Source: DATJBF01 sp035516795 (GTDB lineage: Bacteria > Verrucomicrobiota > Verrucomicrobiia > Palsa-1439). From it: a DNA stretch of 64,000 nt. Both the position numbers and the translations under genes were made by a program. Shown here in pieces: positions 26,172 through 34,387 of the stretch. The notes beneath the pieces were generated by a model. It was not told the DNA's origin, did no database searches, and saw only the letters and a list, made by a program, of their open reading frames with translations. The stretch spans positions 36,665 through 100,664 of the forward strand of contig DATIZX010000082.1 in NCBI GenBank assembly GCA_035516795.1, given 5' to 3'. Within the stretch, counting starts at the first letter, position 1. The number at the start of each line of letters is the position of its first letter.

Positions 26172-27689
26172 TCACGCCCCAGCGGGCGCCAGTTCCGGCG
26201 GAGCCGGCTGACGCAGTGCCCGCCACGAGCTTTGGAGCAAAGACATCAAGCCGACGTAGAGGAAGCCGCCTTGGAAGATCAAGACAAACGGAACCAGCGA
26301 CCATTGTTTCAGGTCGATGGCAGCGACAAGAACGTAGCTGAAATACACGCCAAAACTCAGTTCAATGTACGGAATCAGACCGCGCAACGCCCGGTATTTG
26401 CTGTGCGCCACAAATTCGCGGCGGCGAGCCACGCCGTACTTGGGCGTGCGGATAAACTCGCTATGGTGGTTGAAGATCGCCTCCAGCACCGCCCGCGCAT
26501 TGTTGATGCACAAGCCGACGCCAACCGCCATCAGGACCGGCAGGTACAATAAGCGTTTCCACCATTGAGCGTGGAGTTCACGTTGGGCGCAAAAATAAAA
26601 CGCGCTGATCGAGACTGAGGCCGCCATAAACAGCGGCACGTCCACCAGCAGCAATTTTGTCCACGGATTGCCACCCGTCGCCTGATAAGTGCCGGCGGCG
26701 GCAGGCGCATGGAAACAGACGCAAAGAACCAGCAGCATGAGATAGCCGAAGTTACTAGTCAGGTGAACCGTCCCTTCAAACTTGACTTTCAGCGGGAGCT
26801 TGCTGCGCCACAGCAAGGGCAACATTTTCTTGCAGGTCTGGATCGAACCTTTCGCCCAACGGTGTTGCTGGGATTTGAAGGCGTTCATTTCCACGGGCAA
26901 TTCCGCCGGCGTCACCACATCCGGCAGGAATAAAAATTGCCAGCCTTTGATTTGCGCTCGATAGCTCAGGTCGAGGTCTTCCGCCAGAGTGTCGTGATGC
27001 CAGCCGCCCGACGCCTCGATACACGAACGCCGCCAGACGCCCGCTGTGCCATTGAAGTTGAAGAACCGTCCGGACCGGGCCCGGGCCGTTTGTTCAATCA
27101 GAAAATGTCCGTCGAGGAACATCGATTGAATCCGCGTCAGCAACGAGTATTGCTCGTTGATGTGGCCCCAACGAGTCTGGATCATCCCGACGCTGGGATC
27201 GGTAAAGAAATGGATGATCTTTTGCAGCAGATCCTTTTGGGGAACGAAATCGGCATCGAAAATCGCGATGTATTCGCCGCTGGCCTGCCGTAAACCATTC
27301 TCCAGCGCCCCGGCTTTGAAACCGTGTCGATGGGTGCGGTGGATGTGGCGAATCCGAAACCCTCGTTTGCATAGCTGCGTCACCTTGCGCGCCACAATCT
27401 CCGTCGTCTCATCCGTGGAATCGTCCAGCACCTGTACTTCCAGTTTGTCCTTTGGATAATCCAACGCCGCCACGGCGTCGAGCAACCGCTCGGCCACGTA
27501 CATCTCATTATACAGCGGCAACTGGACTGTAATCTTCGGCAGTTCAGGCAGCCGCCCCGTCGGCTGGAAATTCTCTTTCCGGTGACGCAAATACAAATAA
27601 ATCATCCAATAGCGGTGCAGTCCATAACACGACAGCAACACCAGCGTCGCGAAATAGATGACCGTCCCGATCAAACGAAGCGTTTCCAT
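26172..27689 (-). CDS. Membrane glycosyltransferase, family 2 (cellulose/mannan synthase-like)
   Basis: 505 aa with a very strong SD (AGGAGGTTC before ATG). One N-terminal span (about 5-27) precedes a GT2 catalytic domain: LPLYNEMYVAERLLDAV, VLDDSTDETTEIV (first Asp), IFDADFVPQKDLL (DAD) and the QQHRWAKGSIQ (Q..RW) motif that marks processive enzymes. Four or so C-terminal spans follow (about 320-490). This layout is that of CslA/cellulose synthase-like proteins. No PilZ domain is present. It could make a surface polysaccharide or glycosylate a lipid; the product is unknown. Confidence 0.92.
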   Translation of the reverse strand: METLRLIGTVIYFATLVLLSCYGLHRYWMIYLYLRHRKENFQPTGRLPELPKITVQLPLYNEMYVAERLLDAVAALDYPKDKLEVQVLDDSTDETTEIVARKVTQLCKRGFRIRHIHRTHRHGFKAGALENGLRQASGEYIAIFDADFVPQKDLLQKIIHFFTDPSVGMIQTRWGHINEQYSLLTRIQSMFLDGHFLIEQTARARSGRFFNFNGTAGVWRRSCIEASGGWHHDTLAEDLDLSYRAQIKGWQFLFLPDVVTPAELPVEMNAFKSQQHRWAKGSIQTCKKMLPLLWRSKLPLKVKFEGTVHLTSNFGYLMLLVLCVCFHAPAAAGTYQATGGNPWTKLLLVDVPLFMAASVSISAFYFCAQRELHAQWWKRLLYLPVLMAVGVGLCINNARAVLEAIFNHHSEFIRTPKYGVARRREFVAHSKYRALRGLIPYIELSFGVYFSYVLVAAIDLKQWSLVPFVLIFQGGFLYVGLMSLLQSSWRALRQPAPPELAPAGA

Positions 27690-27845
27690 GAACCTCCTGA
27701 ACGTCAGTCAAACGATAACGTCGCCCATTCCCCGACCAAGGGCGCCCTGCTGTTTTAGAAATCTACCTTGACCGCCCGGCGGATGTGCGCCAATCTCACG
27801 AGATAATGATGGCATAGAGCAAGACGGAAGCAAGCGAAAAACGGT

Positions 27846-28343
27846 ATGCCCAAACTCCACGCCTCCAAGGTACTCACACTGCCTCAGGCCTCCCGCTGGG
27901 CCGCTTCGGCGCGGCGGAAGGGCAAGCGCATCGTCGCCACGAATGGCTGCTTCGATCTGCTTCACTTTGGCCACGTCAGCTATCTCCAGCGCGCCAAGAA
28001 ACTCGGCGATTTTCTCGTCATTGGTCTCAATGGAGACGCTTCCGTTCGCGAACTGAAAGGCCCACATCGCCCGTTGGTGCCGCAAAAACAACGCGCCGCA
28101 GTTTTGGCGGCACTGGCCTGCGTCGATGCCGTCGTTGTCTTTCCCCAAGTGCGCGCCCACCGTTTTCTGGCCGCGATACAACCGGACATTTACGTCAAAG
28201 GCGGGGATTACCGACCCGAAACGTTCGACCCACGCGAACGCGCCGTACTGAGCGCCATCGGCTCCAGGATTCGCATTCTGCCGTTCGTAAAAGGGTTTTC
28301 CACAACCGGCCTGATCAAGAAGATTCGCCAAGCGGGGTGCTAA
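27846..28343 (+). CDS. rfaE2: D-glycero-beta-D-manno-heptose 1-phosphate adenylyltransferase (RfaE2-type)
   Basis: 165 aa cytidylyltransferase-fold protein equal to the C-terminal domain of HldE. The nucleotide-binding HxGH is His40-His43 in GCFDLLHFGHVSYLQRAKKLGD. IGLNGDASVRELKGP.RPL and YVKGGDY are family motifs. It makes ADP-heptose, the precursor for the LPS inner core. The kinase domain of HldE is absent, so the two activities are separate genes here. A small lipoprotein gene starts 1 nt after the stop. Confidence 0.93.
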   Translation: MPKLHASKVLTLPQASRWAASARRKGKRIVATNGCFDLLHFGHVSYLQRAKKLGDFLVIGLNGDASVRELKGPHRPLVPQKQRAAVLAALACVDAVVVFPQVRAHRFLAAIQPDIYVKGGDYRPETFDPRERAVLSAIGSRIRILPFVKGFSTTGLIKKIRQAGC

Positions 28344-28344
28344 C

Positions 28345-28731
28345 GTGCAGGGCTGGTTCGTGGTGATGGTGGCTCTCTGCGTTTTCGGCTGTGCCTCGCC
28401 TCAGGAAAAAGCCTACCGGGCCGAGCTGAAGGACTACCAACGCAACCATCAGGCCGCCATTGAGTTTGCCCGCACACAAACCAAACAACTTGTCGCCGCT
28501 TCCCGATCGTTTCACGACTCGTTCCATCGTTGGCCAAAAACCTTCGATGAACTGGCTTCGTTCGCAGTCCAAAACCGTCTCGCGTTCGATCCCTACGCCT
28601 TCAACGATCTCACGCTCGCTGAGTTGACTGACGGCAGCCTGCAAATCCATTACGACGTGAATTGTTCCCGGTTCGCGGCGCCACAGGAACCTCTTTCCCA
28701 ATCCGGCTCCGTGAACGTGAAGGCAAACTAG
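28345..28731 (+). CDS. Small predicted lipoprotein
   Basis: 128 aa, GTG start 1 nt after the rfaE2 stop. A short signal (WFVVMVALCVFGC) ends in a lipobox-like VFGC with Cys16. The mature part is helical (EKAYRAELKDYQRN) followed by a beta-rich domain (DPYAFNDLTLAELTDGSLQIHYDVN). The Phe at -2 is unusual for a lipobox. The family is not recognised. It may be an envelope protein coexpressed with the heptose gene. Confidence 0.65.
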   Translation: MQGWFVVMVALCVFGCASPQEKAYRAELKDYQRNHQAAIEFARTQTKQLVAASRSFHDSFHRWPKTFDELASFAVQNRLAFDPYAFNDLTLAELTDGSLQIHYDVNCSRFAAPQEPLSQSGSVNVKAN

Positions 28732-28785
28732 CCGATCCGAATGTCGTTTGCATTCACGGTGAAATTCGCTAGATTTGCCGGCGGC

Positions 28786-29139
28786 ATGAAACGGAACCTG
28801 ATCGTGGTCCTGCTGGGCTTGCTTCTGGTCGGTTGTGCAACGACTCCGCCACCGCCGCCGCCGCTGACTCAATCGGATATCATCTCGATGGTTAAAGCCG
28901 GCGCGACGGATGAATACATCATGCGCCGCATCGACGCGTCCCGCACCGTCTTCCGTCTCAGTTCCGACGATGTGATGTTTTTGCGCAAGCAAGGTGTGCC
29001 CGACCGCATCGTCAATTACATGCTCGACACGTACACCCGCGCCGCCGTCGCTGAACAGCGCCGGCGCGATGCCGAGTACGATTTCCATTACGGCTTCTAT
29101 TACGGTCGCCCTTGGCGTTACGGCTACGATTGGTGGTAG
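28786..29139 (+). CDS. Small lipoprotein with aromatic C-terminus
   Basis: 117 aa from ATG 28786. The signal peptide MKRNLIVVLLGLLLVGC ends in a good lipobox with Cys17, followed by a poly-proline run. The region LTQSDIISMVKAGATDEYIMRRIDASRTVFRLSSDDVMFLRKQGVPDRIVNYML is a helical module seen in many lipoproteins of this group. The tail is rich in Tyr, Trp and Arg (FYYGRPWRYGYDWW). Function unknown. An upstream in-frame ATG (28741) would add residues that are not signal-like. Confidence 0.75.
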   Translation: MKRNLIVVLLGLLLVGCATTPPPPPPLTQSDIISMVKAGATDEYIMRRIDASRTVFRLSSDDVMFLRKQGVPDRIVNYMLDTYTRAAVAEQRRRDAEYDFHYGFYYGRPWRYGYDWW

Positions 29140-29278
29140 GCCACGTTTTATTCCGGTTCGCCGAAACTGCGTTGCCGGAACACCCGGTTGCTGGCGCTGC
29201 TTCCAAATCCGCCGAAATATCAAAGCGCTGAACTTGCCTTTGGCGGCAAATGCATCTATTCTGGTGGAAGCAAGAACA

Positions 29279-29692
29279 ATGGCAAAAACGTACGATCAAC
29301 ACCTGCAGGAAGGACTTGCCTATTTGAGCTTGCCCGCGCTGGCTTCTCACAGCGCGTGGACCCCGAATACCGACGTTTACGAGACGCCCGAACATCTTGT
29401 CGTCAAGCTGGAGATCGCCGGCATCGAGAAGGATGATTTGGAAATCACGCTCAATGACCGTTTGCTGCTGGTGCGTGGCCACCGCAAAGATCCCTGCCGC
29501 CAGAAGCGGTGCTCGTTCCGGCAGATGGAAATCGATTATGGTTATTTTGAGCGGCGGATCGTCGTTCCGCGTTCGGTGGACGCCCGTCACGTTCGGGCGC
29601 AGTTCCACAATGGATTTTTGCACATCGAATTGCCCAAGTCAGCGACGTCTGAACACGCCACGGTGACGATCATTATTGAACAGGCTGGCTAG
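29279..29692 (+). CDS. Hsp20-family small heat shock protein
   Basis: 137 aa alpha-crystallin domain protein. TPNTDVYETPEHLVVKLEIAGIEKDDLEITLNDRLL is the start of the crystallin domain. YGYFERRIVVPRSVDARHVRAQFHNGFLHIELPK contains the conserved A..NG.L.I.LPK end; the usual F.R...LP is here FERRIVVP. Cys residues 80 and 84 (DPCRQKRCSFRQ) are an unusual insertion in the middle of the domain. It is a cytoplasmic holdase for unfolded proteins. The next gene is the Lon protease, a usual heat-shock partner. Confidence 0.93.
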   Translation: MAKTYDQHLQEGLAYLSLPALASHSAWTPNTDVYETPEHLVVKLEIAGIEKDDLEITLNDRLLLVRGHRKDPCRQKRCSFRQMEIDYGYFERRIVVPRSVDARHVRAQFHNGFLHIELPKSATSEHATVTIIIEQAG

Positions 29693-29802
29693 GGAGCCGA
29701 AGGCGAAGTCGGGCCGAGGACGTGAACGACCGCGATTTTCTGCGGCCAGCAGGATGATGCGACGTGGTGCGTTGCACGAGTCGTAAGATTCATCAGGAAT
29801 AC

Positions 29803-32184
29803 ATGGCCGAGCCCACGGAAAACAAGGCGCAGACAGAGACCGTCAAGAGCACGACGCCGGCGCAAGAATTGCCGACGCATCTGCCGGTGTTGTCGTTGAG
29901 CGATGTGGTGGCCTTTCCCCACATGGTGGCACCCTTGCTCGTTTCCGACGCGCAATCGATCCGGCTGATCGACGATGTGGTAGCGGGTAGCCGGTTGCTG
30001 GCGGTCACGCTGCAGAAAGACCCCGAAGTCGAGCACCCCGGGCCTGACCAGCTTCACCGGTATGGTTGCATCGCCCGAGTGATGCGAATGCTGAAATTCC
30101 CGGATGAAAGTGTGCGCGTGTTGATTCAGGGGCTGAAGCGGATGCGCATTGCCCATTTTGAATCCGAAGTGCCCTACATGCAGGCGGAGATCGTTCCGTT
30201 GGATGACGTCGTCGAGGAAGGCCTCGAGATTGCGGCTCTCACGCGCAATGTGGCTACACAATTTCAGGAAATCATCAGCCTGTCCCCATCGATTCCCGAC
30301 GAATTGAAGGTGGCGGTTGTTTCTATCGATGATCCGGGCAAGCTGGCGGACGTGGTGGCCGCCAACATAAATATCTCCCTGCAAGAGAAACAACGTTTGC
30401 TGGAAGCGACAAACGTCAAGGTGCGGCTCAATCTGTTGACCAGCTTGTTGAATCGCGAGATCGAGGTGCTCCATCTCGGCAGCGAAATCCAAAGCAAAGT
30501 CAGCACCGCGCTTAGCAAGAGCCAGCGTGAATATTTCCTGCGCGAACAACTTAAGGCAATCCAGAAGGAACTTGGCGAAAGCGGCGAACAGGGCGGGGAG
30601 ATCCGGGAATTACGCGACAAAATCGACAAGGCGCGGATGCCGCCCGAAGTGAAGAAGACGGCAATCAAGGAGGTGGAACGCCTCACCACGATGACGCCTG
30701 CCGCGGCGGAATACACGGTCAGCCGCAGCTATCTTGATTGGCTGATTGGGTTACCGTGGTCGAAGTCCACGGAGGACAAAATCGATATTGCCCTCGCAAA
30801 GCGTGTTCTTGACGAAGACCACTATGATCTCGAGAACGTCAAGAAGCGCATTTTGGAATATCTCAGCGTTTTGAAATTGAAGAGCGATGGTACGGGCGAT
30901 GCCGCCGGCAAGGGACCCATCCTTTGTTTCGTCGGTCCGCCCGGCGTCGGCAAAACTTCTCTCGGCAGGAGCATTGCTCGCACGCTGGGCCGCAAGTTTG
31001 TCCGCATTTCGCTGGGGGGCGTACGCGACGAAGCGGAAATTCGCGGGCACCGCCGCACTTACATCGGCGCGTTGCCCGGTCGGATCATCCAGGGGCTACG
31101 CCGTGCCGATAGCAACAACCCGGTGTTCATGCTCGACGAGATCGACAAAGTGGGCGCCGATTTCCGCGGTGATCCCAGCGCGGCGTTGCTGGAGGTTCTC
31201 GACCCGCAGCAGAACAACACGTTTTCGGATCATTATCTGGAAGTACCCTTCGATTTGTCGCGCGTGATGTTCATCACCACGGCGAATCTGTTGGAGCCGA
31301 TTCCCCATGCATTGCTGGATCGGATGGAAGTCATCATGTTGCCCGGTTACACCGAGGAGGAAAAGGCCCACATCGCGATAAGGTATCTCGTGCCTCGGCA
31401 ACTGACCGAGCACGGGCTCAAGCGCGAACAGTTGAGAATCAGCAAGTCAGCCTTGTCCTTGATCATCCGTGATTATACCCGAGAAGCCGGCGTCCGTGCG
31501 CTGGAACGGCAGATTGCAACGATTTGCCGGCGTACCGCACGGCGTATCGTGGAAGGCAAGACGAAATCGGTGGCCGTTACTCCGCAAAACGTAAAGGACT
31601 ACCTCGGCCCGCGGGAATTCTTCCACGATATGGCGGAACGGATGACCGATCCGGGTGTGGCGATCGGCTTGGCGTGGACGGCGGTTGGCGGCGACATTCT
31701 TTTCATCGAAGCCACGCAGATGCCCGGTAAAGGCCATCTGATTCTCACCGGTTCGCTGGGCGACGTGATGCGCGAAAGCGCCCAAGCCGCTTTGAGTTAC
31801 GTCCGCTCCCGCGCGCAGCAACTGGGCGTCGACCCGAAGATCTTTGAAAAATCAGACATTCACGTGCATGTGCCGGCCGGTGCCATTCCGAAGGACGGTC
31901 CGTCTGCGGGCCTCACGATGGCGGTTGCACTCACATCGTTGTTGGTGCGCAAACCCGTCAGACCAACTTTGGCCATGACGGGCGAGATCACGTTGCGCGG
32001 CAAAATCCTGCCGGTCGGCGGCATCAAGGAGAAAGTTTTGGCCGCGGCACGGTCCGGTGTGAAAACCGTGATTGTCCCCGACTTGAATCGCAAGGATCTG
32101 GGCGATGTGCCGTCCGAGATTCGCCGAAAGATGAAGTTTCAGTTTGTTCCCACCATTGGCGCGGCATTGAAACTTGCCATTTGA
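29803..32184 (+). CDS. lon: ATP-dependent Lon protease
   Basis: 793 aa from ATG 29803 (AGGAA before it). The N-terminal LAN domain (LPVLSLSDVVAFPHMVAPLLV), the AAA+ module with Walker A GPPGVGKTS and Walker B VFMLDEIDKVG, and the Ser-Lys protease (PKDGPSAGLTMAVAL; catalytic Lys in PVGGIKEKVLAA) are present in order, as in LonA. It degrades misfolded and regulatory proteins in the cytoplasm. Length matches. The 110-nt gap after hsp20 contains no clear promoter or CIRCE element that I could see. Confidence 0.97.
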   Translation: MAEPTENKAQTETVKSTTPAQELPTHLPVLSLSDVVAFPHMVAPLLVSDAQSIRLIDDVVAGSRLLAVTLQKDPEVEHPGPDQLHRYGCIARVMRMLKFPDESVRVLIQGLKRMRIAHFESEVPYMQAEIVPLDDVVEEGLEIAALTRNVATQFQEIISLSPSIPDELKVAVVSIDDPGKLADVVAANINISLQEKQRLLEATNVKVRLNLLTSLLNREIEVLHLGSEIQSKVSTALSKSQREYFLREQLKAIQKELGESGEQGGEIRELRDKIDKARMPPEVKKTAIKEVERLTTMTPAAAEYTVSRSYLDWLIGLPWSKSTEDKIDIALAKRVLDEDHYDLENVKKRILEYLSVLKLKSDGTGDAAGKGPILCFVGPPGVGKTSLGRSIARTLGRKFVRISLGGVRDEAEIRGHRRTYIGALPGRIIQGLRRADSNNPVFMLDEIDKVGADFRGDPSAALLEVLDPQQNNTFSDHYLEVPFDLSRVMFITTANLLEPIPHALLDRMEVIMLPGYTEEEKAHIAIRYLVPRQLTEHGLKREQLRISKSALSLIIRDYTREAGVRALERQIATICRRTARRIVEGKTKSVAVTPQNVKDYLGPREFFHDMAERMTDPGVAIGLAWTAVGGDILFIEATQMPGKGHLILTGSLGDVMRESAQAALSYVRSRAQQLGVDPKIFEKSDIHVHVPAGAIPKDGPSAGLTMAVALTSLLVRKPVRPTLAMTGEITLRGKILPVGGIKEKVLAAARSGVKTVIVPDLNRKDLGDVPSEIRRKMKFQFVPTIGAALKLAI

Positions 32185-32253
32185 TGCGCCGATCAGATTT
32201 GCTTTTCCACTTGCGGTCATGTTCTAACTAAGGTCATGACCCGTCGGAATTTC

Positions 32254-32841
32254 ATGAAGATTCAATTGCCGAAAGGTGATTTTGCCGCCTTTATTTTCGA
32301 TTGCGATGGCACGTTGGCGGACACCATGCCCCTGCATTACCGCGCCTGGCGGGAAGCATTGCACGAGCACGAATGCGACTTTCCTGAGGCGCTTTTCTAC
32401 GAACTCGGCGGTGTACCCACCGACCGCATCGTGGAAATCCTGAACGAACGACACGGCCATTCCATGCCGGTAAAGGAAACGGCCGCGTTCAAAGATGAGT
32501 TGTTCAAGAAATTGATTCCGCAGACATTACCGATCGAACCGGTCGTGGAATTCGTTCACCAGTTTCACGGCACAAAACCGCTGGCCGTTGCCTCCGGTGG
32601 GACGCGGGAAATCGTTACCAAAATCCTCAACGCGCTGGGCATTCTCGAAAAGTTTCAAGTTGTCGTTACCACGGAGGATTATGCGCGTGGCAAACCGGCA
32701 CCCGACCCATTCCTGGAAGCGGCTCGTCGGCTGGGCGTGTCGCCAGAAAAATGTCTCGTGTTCGAAGACACGACAGCGGGAGTCGCCGCCGCCAAGGCAG
32801 CGAACATGCAATGGGTGCTGGTCCCCCCGCCGCCGCGATAG
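32254..32841 (+). CDS. HAD-superfamily phosphatase (beta-phosphoglucomutase-like subfamily)
   Basis: 195 aa from ATG 32254; ATG 32236 is an upstream alternative. HAD motif I is IFDCDGTLADT (Asp16 nucleophile, Asp18), motif II is VASGGT, the Lys of motif III is in YARGKPAPDPFLEAARRLGV, and motif IV is LVFEDTTAGVAAAKAANM. The MPLHYRAW segment is typical of the YqaB/PGMB group that acts on small sugar phosphates such as fructose 1-phosphate. Substrate not determinable. It lies 70 nt behind lon. Confidence 0.9.
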   Translation: MKIQLPKGDFAAFIFDCDGTLADTMPLHYRAWREALHEHECDFPEALFYELGGVPTDRIVEILNERHGHSMPVKETAAFKDELFKKLIPQTLPIEPVVEFVHQFHGTKPLAVASGGTREIVTKILNALGILEKFQVVVTTEDYARGKPAPDPFLEAARRLGVSPEKCLVFEDTTAGVAAAKAANMQWVLVPPPPR

Positions 32842-32900
32842 GGAAAGCCAGCGGATGGCTTTGCTAGAACTTGCTCCCACATTTTGGGATTTTCCAGGCA

Positions 32901-33299
32901 CTACTTTTGCCCAAAATTGGTGGCTGGCTGCGGTTGCGCTTGTGGTTGGGCCTGTGGCGGCGGATACTGACGGTTAACTGGACGACCGTAAGCGTCCACT
33001 AAAACATCTTCGGGCACCTGGATAGTGCGACCATCTGGAGTGATTTCAGTATGCCAACGTCGGACCACGCGCGTGGTGGTGTCAAACGGCGCGACGACAC
33101 CGCCCACAACGCCTTCGCCCGCTCCGACGACAGCGCCAGCGGCATTACCAGCAACCGCACCGGCACCTGTTCCAATAGCGCGACCGATTTGTGGGCCGGG
33201 CTGATAAGGACTGGTGGTGTAACTGGGGGTGGAGCAACCAGTAACCAGCCAGCCCAGCAGAGCAATTGTACCGACGAGATTCCGGTCATGAGCTTTCAT
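32901..33299 (-). CDS. Glycine-zipper lipoprotein
   Basis: 132 aa from ATG 33299 with SD GGGAGAT. Signal peptide with lipobox LVTGC (Cys22). A strong glycine-zipper region follows (IGRAIGTGAGAVAGNAAG) and continues as GAVVGAGEGVVGGVV. Next comes a segment with RVVRRWHTEITPDGRTIQVPEDVLVDAYGRP, then a Pro/Gln-rich tail. Glycine zippers are often membrane-inserting or oligomerising. It is the last gene, 116 nt behind the LpoB-like gene, of a run of envelope proteins on this strand. Confidence 0.75.
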   Translation of the reverse strand: MKAHDRNLVGTIALLGWLVTGCSTPSYTTSPYQPGPQIGRAIGTGAGAVAGNAAGAVVGAGEGVVGGVVAPFDTTTRVVRRWHTEITPDGRTIQVPEDVLVDAYGRPVNRQYPPPQAQPQAQPQPATNFGQK

Positions 33300-33415
33300 A
33301 TCTCCCTCCCGCTTGAACCAATACCTACTCAGTGTTGCGGCCTTTCTCCCGGTCGCGCAGAAACCGAGTTGGCGTCTGTGAATAATGCTATATTGCAAGA
33401 CAAACCGACAATCGC

Positions 33416-33928
33416 TTAGAAACCAACTGCCGATCTTTCAGCTTGTTTCGCGATTTCTTTTTCATCTTCCCAAACCGCCAGACCCTGCGGATTTGAAAGC
33501 GACAATTGAAACGTGTAGTCATGTTGCCGCGTATTACCGACACGACCGTAGGTGTCGATGATTTTCCCTGAAAGCGTGAAATCGGGGTCGCTCAACGCTC
33601 CACCAGTGACATCAGTCACCGCCTTGCCGCTCTTGTTCAAAGCAACCCGAATCTTCTTGGCCAGCAGATCCGTGTCGAATTGGCGCGGGGTTTCATTCAC
33701 GATGCGCCCGACGACAAGGACCGCGGGATGTCTCGGGGCTTTGTCGAGAACGCTTGATTCCACCAAGGAACTGATCATTTCGTCCGCTTTGGCCGCAAAA
33801 TCCTGGGTGTCAATCCCCATTGTGGTCAATTTGTTCGGCCCTTCGACAACGTGCGGTGCCGTCGCGCATCCCGCCCACAGAAGTGGCAACAACATTGCCG
33901 CCACAAAGAAACGCAGCTTGGTTTTCAT
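33416..33928 (-). CDS. LpoB-like outer-membrane lipoprotein (penicillin-binding protein activator family)
   Basis: 170 aa. Signal peptide with LWAGC lipobox (Cys21). The core resembles LpoB: DKAPRHPAVLVVGRIVNETPRQFDTDLLAKKIRVALNKSGKAV, then FTLSGKIIDTYGRVGNTRQHDYTFQLSLSNPQGLAVWEDEKEIAKQ. The segment (N.T...DTD.L..KIR.AL..SGKA) is close to E. coli LpoB. In E. coli LpoB crosses the periplasm to activate PBP1b; whether this protein does so is unknown. The YcfL-like gene lies immediately upstream, as ycfL lies beside lpoB in E. coli. Confidence 0.9.
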   Translation of the reverse strand: MKTKLRFFVAAMLLPLLWAGCATAPHVVEGPNKLTTMGIDTQDFAAKADEMISSLVESSVLDKAPRHPAVLVVGRIVNETPRQFDTDLLAKKIRVALNKSGKAVTDVTGGALSDPDFTLSGKIIDTYGRVGNTRQHDYTFQLSLSNPQGLAVWEDEKEIAKQAERSAVGF

Positions 33929-33964
33929 TCTTGTCCTGTTCTCCTTTTCGTTGAGATGTTTGTT

Positions 33965-34387
33965 TTATCTCGCAACGAACTTGATACGGAAGTCTTTTGC
34001 GGTTTCCGTCGGTGCGACGGCTGTAAGCGATAGAGTCTCCCCGCCTTGAATTTGCCGGTCAATCCAAGCTGAGGTGGGGGTGTTGACGACCATGCCATTC
34101 GCATCGAACCATTCCAGGTGATAGGCAAACGCTTGGAGGCTGCTACTGAGGTTCTGCACTTCAACCTGGATTTTGAGGAACCCCGTGGAAACCGTAGCGG
34201 TGTTAATCCCCACAATCCGCACCCGACCGTATAAACCTGTGTCGGTGATAATCCGTTTGTCGGATAGCATTTGCCGCTGAGCCACAGGCTCAGCGGGTTC
34301 CACGGTATTAACGGTTGAGCAACCGCATTGAAGCAGGCTGGCGGCAAGGGTTACCAAGCAGGCGATGCGCGGGAAGGTAATTCTCAT
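33965..34387 (-). CDS. YcfL-like lipoprotein (DUF1425 family)
   Basis: 140 aa from ATG 34387, which overlaps the stop of the gene before it by 4 nt. Signal peptide with lipobox-like LQCGC (Cys23). The beta-sandwich region (GRVRIVGINTATVSTGFLKIQVEVQNLSSSLQAFAYHLEWFDANGM) and the end (ETLSLTAVAPTETAKDFRIKF) match the DUF1425/YcfL family. Function in E. coli is also unproven. The order COG3014-YcfL-LpoB within one coupled unit supports a joint job in the outer membrane or cell wall. Confidence 0.85.
   Translation of the reverse strand: MRITFPRIACLVTLAASLLQCGCSTVNTVEPAEPVAQRQMLSDKRIITDTGLYGRVRIVGINTATVSTGFLKIQVEVQNLSSSLQAFAYHLEWFDANGMVVNTPTSAWIDRQIQGGETLSLTAVAPTETAKDFRIKFVAR

Noticed and set aside
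29693..29802. Heat-shock control element (CIRCE or ROSE) near hsp20 and lon
   Set aside because: I found no TTAGCACTC-N9-GAGTGCTAA palindrome or obvious anti-SD hairpin.
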